Source: Pedobacter frigiditerrae (GTDB lineage Bacteria > Bacteroidota > Bacteroidia > Sphingobacteriales > Sphingobacteriaceae). Taken from it: a stretch of 64,000 bases of DNA. Location: positions 2,356,001 through 2,420,000 of the forward strand of contig NZ_JAVTSS010000001.1 in the NCBI RefSeq assembly GCF_032678705.1. The letters are read 5' to 3'. Shown piece by piece: positions 27,367 to 35,625 of the stretch. Numbering within the stretch: the stretch's first letter is position 1; each line of letters opens with the position of its first letter. Position numbers and translations under genes: made by a program. A model generated the notes under the pieces. The model was not told the origin of the DNA. It did no database searches and saw only the letters and a list, made by a program, of their open reading frames with translations.

Positions 27367-27900
27367 ATGCAAGAATTTACCAATGAAACTTTCGACCTAG
27401 ATAGTTTGCCAAAATATGAAGAAATTGTGCTTACATCACCAAATGCAAAATATTGGAATGTAATTGTCATTAATCTTTCCATCATTTTATTATTTATTGG
27501 CGGTGGATTGGCTACAATCTATTATTTTATTGAAGATGATAAACCAAAAGCGATTTATTTGATTGCCGGATATTTAGTTTTTTGTGCCTTGCTTTTTACC
27601 GTGCATAGGCTTAGCTTTAAAAAACGTGGTTATGCATTAAGGGAAAAAGATATAGTTTATAAAAGCGGCATTATAGCCGAAAAAACAACCATAGTTCCAT
27701 TAAATAGAATTCAACATGTTGCATTAGACCAAGGAATAACCTCTAGGAGTTATGGATTGGCAACTTTACAAATTTTTACTGCTGGTGGTCAAACGGGTCA
27801 TTTACATATTGCAGGTATTGAAGTAGAAAGAGCTAAAAACATTAAGGAAATATTACTGAGAAAGCTTGACCAGATTGAGAATTTAATTGAAAATCAATAA
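27367..27900 (+). CDS. Bacterial PH-domain membrane protein, YdbS-like
   Basis: A 177-residue protein with two membrane spans (about 37-60 and 68-88) followed by a bPH2 domain (ALREKDIVYKSGIIAEKTTIVPLNRIQHVALDQG). The ATG at 27367 is preferred over a frame opening at 27313. Its stop codon overlaps the next start by one nucleotide, and the partner encodes further PH domains, so the two are a YdbS-YdbT pair at the inner membrane. These pairs are of unknown function; in firmicutes YdbST confers resistance to amylolysin-type lantibiotics. Confidence 0.88.
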   Translation: MQEFTNETFDLDSLPKYEEIVLTSPNAKYWNVIVINLSIILLFIGGGLATIYYFIEDDKPKAIYLIAGYLVFCALLFTVHRLSFKKRGYALREKDIVYKSGIIAEKTTIVPLNRIQHVALDQGITSRSYGLATLQIFTAGGQTGHLHIAGIEVERAKNIKEILLRKLDQIENLIENQ

Positions 27901-29405
27901 TGAACTACGATTTCAGTCAACCCCAAAGACAATCGGCCGTTGGCATTATTATAATGGCTGCCAATACCCTACAACACTTGATTAGGGCATTAATTTTTCC
28001 GCTTATTTTTGCTTTTGCAAAGGTAGATAGCAAACACTTAGCTTATATCGGACTAGCGATACTTGTCTTGGTAGTCATTCTTTTTGTGTTCTCTTATTTC
28101 AATTATAGAAATTTTACTTTCTTTTTAGACGAACAAAAACAAGAGTTTATCATTAACAAAGGTATTTTCAATAAAACACAATTAACTGTTCAGTTAGATA
28201 AAATTCAACAAGTAAATATTAACCAAAACTTGTTGCAAAAAATTATAGGTATTTATGGTTTAAAAGTAGATACAGCAGGTAGCGAGGGACAAGAAGTTAG
28301 TATTAAAGCGATCGATGAAAAGATTGCAAATAGCTTAAGAGAGCATTTATTAAGCAGAAAAAGTGTTTTAGCTAATGAAACATCAACAAATGAAACTGCT
28401 ACCATTCAAGAAGATGTTCCTTTCTTGAAAGTAAGTTTGGGCACCTTGTTTAAAGTTGGTCTCACCTCAAACTATGGCAGTACAATTGCCTTATTGATTG
28501 CATTCATTTATCCATTGATTCATAATGCGAAAGAATTTTTAAAGGCATTTGATATGGATGAAGGCCAAGTTGAAAATGCTGTAGAAAGTTTATTCACGCT
28601 TTTCTCTATAGGTATTTTAGTGGCAGTAATTTTGTTCTTGATATTAGCCATTAATGTAATTAGAACCTTTGTTAAATATTTTGAATTTCATATCAGCAAA
28701 CACAAACATTCTTTATTAATATCTCACGGTTTATTTGCTAAGAAAAACACTTTGTTAAGTCCGAATAAGGTTCAGATTACTTCATATAGTCAGAATTATT
28801 TTCAAAAGAAGATGAATTTGCTGAACATGAATTTGAAACAAGCATCATCTGGTGTAGCCAAAGATGGAAAAAACTTAGAAAGTAATAACCTATTAATACC
28901 TGGTTGTAATCCTAGTGAAAGAGATGAACTGATTAAAATGATCATGGGAGAAATTCCTGCAAAGGGTAAAATGTTCATTCCTGATTGGAGATTTTTAAAC
29001 TTACCCATCTTTTTTAGGGTGGTTTTCCCTATCGGGATATTTATGATATTTTGGAGCTTTATACCTGAGTTTAAACCTTATTATCCAGCGGCTATCATCT
29101 ATTTTTTAATGGCAGTGCCGATGATTTACATCAGTTATAAAAGACACAGAATAACAGTTAATAAAGAATTTATCGTCAAAAGGAGTGGCATTTGGGATGT
29201 TAAAAATTCATTGCTTTTTCCTCATAAAATACAAGCAATTACTACGTTTCAATACCCTTGGCATAAAGGTGTTGATGTTGGTCACGTTAATTTACACACT
29301 GCTGCTGGTGTAATCCATTTTAAATACGGCAATTACACTGAAATTAAAAAGCTGGTAAATTATTGGCTGTATCAGATTGAAAGTGGTAGTGAAGAGTGGA
29401 TGTAG
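27900..29405 (+). CDS. Multi-PH-domain membrane protein, YdbT-like
   Basis: A 501-residue inner-membrane protein with three bPH2 modules of the pattern (I/L)xKGIFNKTQLTVQLDKIQQV at about 82-102, HGLFAKKNTLLSPNKVQI at about 275-295 and RSGIWDVKNSLLFPHKIQAI at about 420-440. Paired membrane spans lie before each module (about 20-65, 185-255 and 360-405). This is the classic YdbT layout. It is translationally coupled to the YdbS-like gene upstream. Nothing suggests frameshift or truncation. Confidence 0.88.
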   Translation: MNYDFSQPQRQSAVGIIIMAANTLQHLIRALIFPLIFAFAKVDSKHLAYIGLAILVLVVILFVFSYFNYRNFTFFLDEQKQEFIINKGIFNKTQLTVQLDKIQQVNINQNLLQKIIGIYGLKVDTAGSEGQEVSIKAIDEKIANSLREHLLSRKSVLANETSTNETATIQEDVPFLKVSLGTLFKVGLTSNYGSTIALLIAFIYPLIHNAKEFLKAFDMDEGQVENAVESLFTLFSIGILVAVILFLILAINVIRTFVKYFEFHISKHKHSLLISHGLFAKKNTLLSPNKVQITSYSQNYFQKKMNLLNMNLKQASSGVAKDGKNLESNNLLIPGCNPSERDELIKMIMGEIPAKGKMFIPDWRFLNLPIFFRVVFPIGIFMIFWSFIPEFKPYYPAAIIYFLMAVPMIYISYKRHRITVNKEFIVKRSGIWDVKNSLLFPHKIQAITTFQYPWHKGVDVGHVNLHTAAGVIHFKYGNYTEIKKLVNYWLYQIESGSEEWM

Positions 29406-29657
29406 TTAAAAAGCAAAAAGACTAAAGCTGAAAGACCAAAGTAGATATAAAGCAAATCTATTTTTATGAAAATTTAATTTAAATAGGTATAAATTAGCAT
29501 CTACTTTGACAAAATTCTAAGCACTCTGCCTTTATTTTGTCAATTTAAACCAATGAAAAACTTCGAATGGTGCGTGGGGACACGAACCAAGGCAAAAGAA
29601 TTAAATCTTGAAGTTTAAAATCATAAGCGTAAATTAGTGGCATAGAATGACATTTTG

Positions 29658-30446
29658 ATGGACAAAATTGAAGCATTAGATTTACAAATACTTCCTACCA
29701 CTTTACTTTCTGATTATCTTAATCAACTCAATGAAGATTTAGAAAACAAATTCAATAAACTAAAGAACAGCGAGTTAGATGTAGCTAATTTTAGTTTTTA
29801 CACTTCTGTTTCTGCTGTTTTTTCCTCAAAGATTGAAGGAGAAGATATTGAATTGGATTCTTACATTAAGCACAAACGCTTAGGTGCTCATTTTTTACCT
29901 GACTATACCAGAAAAATAGACGACCTATACGACACTTATGTTTACGCACAGCAAACAAGCTTAAATCAATCAAGCGTAAAAAAAGCTCATATACTACTTA
30001 CTAAGCATATCCTTCAAAAACCACAACAAGGCAAGTTGAGAAAAGGAAATATGTTTGTAGTAACGAAAGATGGTAAAATCGAATACGTTGCCGTTTCTCC
30101 AGAAAAAGTTGAAGAGGAACTAGTTAAGTTTTTTGAAGACATTGAGAAATTAATTCAAATTGAACTTACATTTAATGAAACTATATTTTTCGCATCACTG
30201 ATACATTTGGTTTTTGTAAAAATCCATCCTTTTGAAGATGGAAATGGTAGAACAGGTCGACTATTAGAGAAATGGTTTTTATCAGAAAAACTTGGAGAGA
30301 AAGCTTGGTTAATACCTTCTGAAAGAAATTATTACGAGCAACACCAAGCTTATTACAACAACCTTAGAAAGCTAGGAATAGAATACGAAGAACTCGATTA
30401 CACAAAAGCTTTACCATTTTTGTTGATGTTGCAGAGTTCGATTTGA
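29658..30446 (+). CDS. Fic family protein with N-terminal inhibitory motif (class II)
   Basis: A 262-residue protein with the Fic core HPFEDGNGRTGR at 190-201, matching HPFx(D/E)GNGRxGR, so His190 is the catalytic base. Fic enzymes transfer AMP from ATP to Ser, Thr or Tyr of target proteins. Residues 56-61 (SSKIEG) fit the (S/T)xxxE(G/N) inhibitory helix that blocks ATP placement, so this is a self-inhibited class II enzyme. The ATG at 29658 is one codon after a TTG. The region before it (29406-29657) holds repeat debris and no gene. No antitoxin partner is needed for this class and none is adjacent. Confidence 0.9.
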   Translation: MDKIEALDLQILPTTLLSDYLNQLNEDLENKFNKLKNSELDVANFSFYTSVSAVFSSKIEGEDIELDSYIKHKRLGAHFLPDYTRKIDDLYDTYVYAQQTSLNQSSVKKAHILLTKHILQKPQQGKLRKGNMFVVTKDGKIEYVAVSPEKVEEELVKFFEDIEKLIQIELTFNETIFFASLIHLVFVKIHPFEDGNGRTGRLLEKWFLSEKLGEKAWLIPSERNYYEQHQAYYNNLRKLGIEYEELDYTKALPFLLMLQSSI

Positions 30447-30518
30447 TAGGAATTATGCGATAGTGCAACTGGACATAATTGCACAGCCCCAACCACTTTA
30501 AACCTTGGCGAAGCGGTT

Positions 30519-30537
30519 TCCCGATTCTTCATCGGGA
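30519..30537. repeat. Short palindrome TCCCGATTCTTCATCGGGA
   Basis: A 7-bp-arm palindrome in the gap before pcrA, flanked by GGCGAAGCGGTT and TTAGCGAAAGC. It is like the palindromes at 11980-11995 and 52736-52752. Confidence 0.6.
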
Positions 30538-30642
30538 TTAGCGAAAGCAAAGGACTAACATTGCCATGATACACAGTTTTTGCTTTTCAAAAGATTTTGA
30601 TTTCTATTTATCCACAAGTCTGTGAAAAAGATTAAGATTTCT

Positions 30643-30650
30643 TATTTTTG
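30643..30650 (+). promoter_or_regulatory. -7 box TATTTTTG and ribosome binding site for pcrA
   Basis: An exact TAnnTTTG box is followed after 11 nt by AAGAAGGAA, a rare good Shine-Dalgarno match in this window, placed to serve the TTG start at 30674. Confidence 0.5.
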
Positions 30651-30673
30651 AAGTTCAAAAAGAAGGAACGGAT

Positions 30674-32959
30674 TTGGATTATTTAGCAGGATTAAACCCA
30701 CAACAGAGAGCAGCAGTAGAAAACACCCAAGGACCAGTAATGATTGTTGCAGGTGCGGGTTCGGGCAAAACGAGGGTTATCACTTATAGAGTTGCACATT
30801 TAATAGAAAAAGGTGTTGATGCCTTTAACATTTTAGTTTTAACCTTTACCAATAAAGCTAGTAAAGATATGCGTGAGCGTATTGCAAAAGTGGTTGGTAA
30901 TGAAGCTAAAAACATTTGGATGGGAACTTTTCACTCTGTTTTCGCTAAAATTCTACGTGTTGAAGCTGAAAAAATTGGTTATCCAAGCAACTTTACTATT
31001 TACGATACAGATGATAGTAAAAGTTTAATTCGAAGCATCTTAAGAGAAATGCAGTTAGATGATAAATTATATGCTGCAAATGTGGTTTATAATCGTATCT
31101 CATCAGCTAAAAATAATTTAATTTCTGCTAGTGAATATTTAGAAAATAGTCAAATACAAGCTGAAGATGCTGGCAATAAACGTCCGCTTTTAGGCTTAAT
31201 TTACGATACTTATTCGAAACGTTGCTACAAAGCTGGCGCAATGGACTTTGATGATTTATTGTTTAAAACCAATGTGTTATTAAAGAATCATCCAGACGTT
31301 TTAAATAAATACCAGCATAAGTTTAAATATTTAATGGTAGATGAGTATCAGGACACTAACTTTTCTCAATACACCATTGTTAAAAAACTAGCTGCCTTAA
31401 ACGAGAATATTTGCGTGGTTGGTGATGATGCGCAAAGTATTTATGCTTTTCGTGGCGCTAACATTCAAAACATCTTAAACTTCGAACGCGATTATCCTGA
31501 TTTGAAGGTTTATAAACTAGAGCAAAATTATCGTTCTACGCAGAACATAGTTGAAGTTGCCAATAGTATTATTGCCAACAACAAAAATCAGCTGGAGAAA
31601 AATGTATTCTCTGAAAATGAAAAAGGGGATAGAATTAAGATTTCGAGGGCTTTTTCTGATAACGAAGAAGGAAAATTAGTTGCAGAAGCAATTGTTCAAG
31701 ACAGATTAAATGCTGGAATAAGCTATAAAGATTTCGCGATTTTATACCGTACCAATGCGCAAAGTAGGGCGATGGAGGAGGCTTTACGTAAGTTAAATGT
31801 CCCTTATAAAATATACGGTGGTTTGTCTTTTTATCAACGCAAAGAGATTAAGGATTTAATTGCTTATTTCCGATTAACTTTTAATCCAGCAGATGAGGAA
31901 GCGATAAAACGTGTAATCAACTATCCGAGAAGGGGTCTGGGAGATACAACAGTTGAGAAAATATCAGCTGCTGCCGACCAACACGATATTACGATGTGGC
32001 AGGTTATCTGTAATCCGCAACAATATATACAAGGTAGAATTGCAAACCAGTTAAATGATTTTGCAGTAATGATTCAAAGTTTCGCAGCCGAATCTAAAAA
32101 GTTGGACGCTTACGAGACAGCCTTATATATAGCTCAACATTCGGGCATTTTAAAGGAATTACATACTGATGATAGCGTTGAAGGTCGTTCTCGTTATGAA
32201 AATATACAGGAGTTATTAAACGGTATTAAGGAATTTGCCGAACGTGAGGACATTGAAGATAGAAGTTTAGCAATTTTTATGCAGGACATCGCTTTGCTAA
32301 CTAATGATGATAACGACAAAAACAAAGACGCTGATACGGTTTCTTTGATGACCATTCACTCTGCAAAAGGTTTAGAGTTTAAGAATGTTTTTATCGTTGG
32401 ATTGGAAGAAAACCTCTTCCCTTCTCAAATGTCTTTAACATCTAGAGTAGATTTGGAAGAAGAACGCCGATTATTTTATGTGGCCATAACTCGTGCTGAA
32501 AAGAAACTAACCATTACTTACTCTACTTCTCGTTATCGCTGGGGAACTTTAACTTCTTGTGAACCAAGTCGATTTATCAATGAGATTAACCCTTCTTATT
32601 TGGAATTAGAAGTGGTTAAGCCTGCTAAAAGTAGCTTCGGTGAAAATAGTTTTGATAGTGAACGCAAAACTTGGAGTCAGCAGCGTGAATTTACTCCTAA
32701 GCCTACAACCAGCACAACTGTTATTAGACCAAAAACTACCTCTATTTTACCAAAAGCTCACGTACCAACTGCTGGTTTTGCGCCAAATGCTGCAAATGAG
32801 TTTCAGAACGGAATGGATGTAGAACACGAAAAATTTGGTTTTGGAAAGATTGTAAACTTAGAAGGAATATTGCCAGATGTAAAGGCAACAGTGTTTTTTC
32901 AAGGTTTGGGTAACAAACAATTGTTGTTGAAGTTTGCGAAGTTGAGGATTGTGAAGTAG
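30674..32959 (+). CDS. pcrA: UvrD/PcrA-type ATP-dependent DNA helicase
   Basis: A 761-residue superfamily 1A helicase. Walker A is GAGSGKT (27-33), motif II is VDEYQDTN, motif III GDDAQSIYAFRGA, motif IV LEQNYRS, motif V/VI TIHSAKGLEF and FYVAITRAEKKL. The C-terminal 100 residues are Pro/Thr-rich and end with a small Tudor-like domain (VEHEKFGFGKIVNLEGILPDVKATVFF), as in PcrA. It unwinds DNA in repair and replication restart. The start is a TTG supported by the Shine-Dalgarno sequence at about 30660 and by the conserved beginning MDYLAGLNPQQRAAV. Confidence 0.95.
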   Translation: MDYLAGLNPQQRAAVENTQGPVMIVAGAGSGKTRVITYRVAHLIEKGVDAFNILVLTFTNKASKDMRERIAKVVGNEAKNIWMGTFHSVFAKILRVEAEKIGYPSNFTIYDTDDSKSLIRSILREMQLDDKLYAANVVYNRISSAKNNLISASEYLENSQIQAEDAGNKRPLLGLIYDTYSKRCYKAGAMDFDDLLFKTNVLLKNHPDVLNKYQHKFKYLMVDEYQDTNFSQYTIVKKLAALNENICVVGDDAQSIYAFRGANIQNILNFERDYPDLKVYKLEQNYRSTQNIVEVANSIIANNKNQLEKNVFSENEKGDRIKISRAFSDNEEGKLVAEAIVQDRLNAGISYKDFAILYRTNAQSRAMEEALRKLNVPYKIYGGLSFYQRKEIKDLIAYFRLTFNPADEEAIKRVINYPRRGLGDTTVEKISAAADQHDITMWQVICNPQQYIQGRIANQLNDFAVMIQSFAAESKKLDAYETALYIAQHSGILKELHTDDSVEGRSRYENIQELLNGIKEFAEREDIEDRSLAIFMQDIALLTNDDNDKNKDADTVSLMTIHSAKGLEFKNVFIVGLEENLFPSQMSLTSRVDLEEERRLFYVAITRAEKKLTITYSTSRYRWGTLTSCEPSRFINEINPSYLELEVVKPAKSSFGENSFDSERKTWSQQREFTPKPTTSTTVIRPKTTSILPKAHVPTAGFAPNAANEFQNGMDVEHEKFGFGKIVNLEGILPDVKATVFFQGLGNKQLLLKFAKLRIVK

Positions 32960-33464
32960 GTTTTTAACCGCAAAGTTTAAATGCGGAGTCATGCTCAGCT
33001 TGTTCCGATAGCTATCGGAAGGGCATCGTAATGCGTATGTAGGTCAAGTTAAACCACAAAGACAAAAAGAACACAAAGGTTTAGTCCACGTTATGGTCAG
33101 CCTGACTGGGCATCGTAATGCGTAGACAGGTGAAATTAAAACCGCAAACAAGCAAAGCTCGCAAAGACTAAGGGCATCGTCATACTCAGCTTGTTCCGAT
33201 AGCTATCGGAAGGGCATCATAATGCTGATGTAGGAAAATTAAAACAAGCCTTTTTACCGCATTACGATTCCCGTTTTCACGGGAATGACGAACTTTCCAA
33301 TAATTTCCATATCTTTGATTTATTAAGGGCTTCAGCATTTCGATGAATTCTTAACCAAAATTTCTCATATTAAGTAATGGATTGTTTCTCAAACATTTAC
33401 TTTTTGTTTTGGTTATTTCATAATGTGCCCAACAATAACTAATTTTCAATAATTAATTTATTCA
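32960..33464. repeat. 505-nt intergenic region with three related repeat units
   Basis: No gene is seen. Units at about 32988-33044, 33090-33130 and 33172-33234 share TCAGC...GGGCATC(G/A)TAATGC...AGG. Units 1 and 3 contain the palindrome TTCCGATAGCTATCGGAA (33003-33020 and 33194-33211), whereas unit 2 lacks it and reads GTCAGCCTGACTGGGCATC. Half copies of the ACCACAAAGAC and ACCGCAAA families lie between the units. The last 130 nt are AT-rich and probably include the DUF4290 promoter. Confidence 0.65.
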
Positions 33465-34139
33465 ATGAATTTCGATTATAATACAACTCGTAGCGATTTG
33501 ATTTTGGCCGAATATGGTCGTAATGTACAAAACATGGTAAAGTACATTATCGATTTGCCAACTAAAGAAGAACGCAATAAATATGCACAGGCAGTTATAG
33601 ATTTAATGGGTTTTTTAAATCCACATTTACGCGACGTAGCCGATTTTAAACATAAACTTTGGGACCATTTGCACATCATTTCAGACTATAAGATTGATGT
33701 TGACAGCCCATATCCCAAACCGACACCCGAAGAAGCTAGATTTAAACCTGCTCATATTGGTTATCCTCAACAAAAAATTAGGTATAAACACTATGGTAAA
33801 ACCGTCGAGAAGCTAATTGAAAAAACGATTGAGGAAGAAAACCCAGAACGTAAAGCCGCTATGGTGCAGGGTGTTGCAAACTTTATGAAAATGGCTTATG
33901 TTCAATGGAATAAAGACAATGTTTCTGATGAAGTGATTTTCAAAAACTTACGTGAGCTATCTGGAGGTATGTTAGAACTTGATGAAAATGTAAACTTGCA
34001 AAAAGTTGAATTTAGACCTCAAGTAAACAGACCAAGCAATAACAATCGTGGTCGCCAGAATAACAATAACAAAGGTCGCCAAAATAACAATGGTGGTCGC
34101 CCACAACAGAAAAACAATAACCCAAAACAAAGATATTAA
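33465..34139 (+). CDS. DUF4290 protein with Asn/Arg/Gly-rich tail
   Basis: A 224-residue cytoplasmic protein. Residues 1-180 match DUF4290 (NTTRSDLILAEYGRNVQNMV and IGYPQQKIRYKHYGKTVEKL), a Bacteroidetes helical family of unknown role. Residues 185-224 are disordered and almost only Asn, Gln, Arg, Gly, Lys and Pro, with repeated GRQNNN units, like RNA-binding RGG-type tails. The gene lies between pcrA and murA; the next gene starts 90 nt downstream after a REP-like element. Confidence 0.85.
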   Translation: MNFDYNTTRSDLILAEYGRNVQNMVKYIIDLPTKEERNKYAQAVIDLMGFLNPHLRDVADFKHKLWDHLHIISDYKIDVDSPYPKPTPEEARFKPAHIGYPQQKIRYKHYGKTVEKLIEKTIEEENPERKAAMVQGVANFMKMAYVQWNKDNVSDEVIFKNLRELSGGMLELDENVNLQKVEFRPQVNRPSNNNRGRQNNNNKGRQNNNGGRPQQKNNNPKQRY

Positions 34140-34165
34140 AGACATATTCGTCTATCGAAAAACGT

Positions 34166-34212
34166 TGAGATTGCCTGCCTGCCGCAGGCAGGCTTCGTGC
34201 CTCGCAATGACG
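34166..34212. repeat. REP-like repeat, family B half copy with nested palindrome
   Basis: The order is GAGATTGC, then CTGCCTGCCGCAGGCAGG (34174-34192), then CTTCGTGCCTCGCAATGACG. The copy at 56738-56763 reads GAGATTGCTTCGTGCC without the inner palindrome. Confidence 0.75.
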
Positions 34213-34229
34213 GATTTATTTAGAAAAAT

Positions 34230-35555
34230 ATGAATGCATTTGAAATTATAGGTGGTAAAAAATTAAAGGGAGAAATTACTCCTCAAGGCGCTAAAAATGA
34301 AGCCCTACAGATTTTATCAGCTGTTTTATTAACAGACCAAAAAATTACCATCAGTAATATTCCAGATATTAAAGATGTAAATAAACTGATTGAATTGTTG
34401 GGTGATTTAGGTGTAATTGTGGAGCGTATCAACAAAGACACTTATACTTTTGAAGCAAAAGATATCAATCTCGATTTTTTCGAATCTGATGTTTTTAAGG
34501 CAAAAGGTGGTGGTTTACGTGGTTCAATTATGATTGTTGGTCCGTTGTTGGCTCGTTTTGGTAAAGCTGCAATCCCTAAACCAGGTGGTGATAAAATTGG
34601 CCGTCGCCGTTTAGACACACACTTTATTGGTTTCGAAAAACTAGGTGCAAAATTTATTTACGACTCTAAAAAAGCTTTCTTTAATGTAGACGCTACTAAT
34701 TTAAGAGGTGCATATATTTTATTAGATGAAGCTTCGGTAACCGGAACAGCAAATATTGTAATGGCTGCTGTTTTGGCAAAAGGTACTACAACCATTTACA
34801 ATGCTGCTTGTGAGCCTTATTTACAACAATTATGTAAAATGTTAAATAGAATGGGTGCTGATATTAAAGGTATTGGCTCTAATTTGTTAACTATTGAAGG
34901 TGTTAAAAAACTAGGTGGCACAGAACACAGAATGTTGCCAGATATGATCGAAATTGGTTCTTTCATCGGCCTTGCTGCTATGACAGAATCAGAAATAACC
35001 ATTAAAAATGTTTGTTATGATGAGTTAGGCGTAATACCAGAAGTTTTCAAAAAATTAGGTATTAAATTAGAACGTAGAGGCGATGATATCTATGTTCCTT
35101 CTCAAAAACATTATGAAATTGATACTTTCATTGATGGTTCTATTTTAACAATAGCCGATTCTCCATGGCCAGGTTTCACGCCAGATTTATTAAGTATTGT
35201 TTTAGTTGTGGCAACACAAGCTAAAGGAAATGTGCTTATCCACCAAAAAATGTTCGAAAGTCGTCTATTCTTTGTAGATAAATTGATTGATATGGGTGCA
35301 CAAATTATTTTATGCGACCCACACCGTGCAACCGTTAATGGTATCGACAAGAAATATCAACTTCGTGGTATCAGTATGACTTCTCCTGATATCCGTGCAG
35401 GGGTTTCTTTATTAATTGCGGCTTTATCTGCAGAAGGAACGTCAACAATTTATAATATTGAGCAAATTGAGCGTGGTTACCAAGATATAGATATTCGTTT
35501 ACGTGCTTTAGGCGCACAAATTAAACGTGTAGAAGGTAGCGGGCCAAGCCATTAA
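34230..35555 (+). CDS. murA: UDP-N-acetylglucosamine 1-carboxyvinyltransferase with Asp at the fosfomycin site
   Basis: A 441-residue enzyme that adds enolpyruvate from PEP to UDP-GlcNAc, the first committed step of peptidoglycan synthesis in the cytoplasm. Lys22-Asn23 (GAKNEAL) bind substrate. The catalytic loop is PGGDKIGRRRLDTH; in E. coli the matching segment is PGGCTIGARPVDLH, so Cys115 is replaced by Asp121, while Arg126, Asp129 and His131 align with conserved residues. The C-terminal Asp of the DSPWPGFTPDL segment aligns with catalytic Asp305. Asp at the Cys site is known to keep activity and prevent fosfomycin alkylation. Confidence 0.95.
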   Translation: MNAFEIIGGKKLKGEITPQGAKNEALQILSAVLLTDQKITISNIPDIKDVNKLIELLGDLGVIVERINKDTYTFEAKDINLDFFESDVFKAKGGGLRGSIMIVGPLLARFGKAAIPKPGGDKIGRRRLDTHFIGFEKLGAKFIYDSKKAFFNVDATNLRGAYILLDEASVTGTANIVMAAVLAKGTTTIYNAACEPYLQQLCKMLNRMGADIKGIGSNLLTIEGVKKLGGTEHRMLPDMIEIGSFIGLAAMTESEITIKNVCYDELGVIPEVFKKLGIKLERRGDDIYVPSQKHYEIDTFIDGSILTIADSPWPGFTPDLLSIVLVVATQAKGNVLIHQKMFESRLFFVDKLIDMGAQIILCDPHRATVNGIDKKYQLRGISMTSPDIRAGVSLLIAALSAEGTSTIYNIEQIERGYQDIDIRLRALGAQIKRVEGSGPSH

Positions 35556-35559
35556 GCTT

Positions 35560-35622
35560 AGTCATTAGTTCATTTGTTCATTGGTAAGACCGATGAACAA
35601 ATGAACCAATGAACTAATAAAC
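35560..35622. repeat. Inverted repeat of TTAGTTCATT units between murA and the cystathionine synthase gene
   Basis: TAGTTCATTTGTTCATTGGT pairs with ATGAACAAATGAAC-CAATGAACTA around a short loop, between two convergent genes. It may work as a bidirectional terminator. Similar TCATTGGTTCATTAGTTCA text occurs at 62398-62423. Confidence 0.55.
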
Positions 35623-35625
35623 TAT

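Noticed and set aside
29560..29590. Minus-strand GGTTCGTGTCCCCACGCACCA-like sequence resembling a tRNA 3' end
   Set aside because: No matching D arm, anticodon arm or 5' acceptor strand could be found upstream; it may be a tRNA-derived scar or a chance hairpin (CGTG/CACG).
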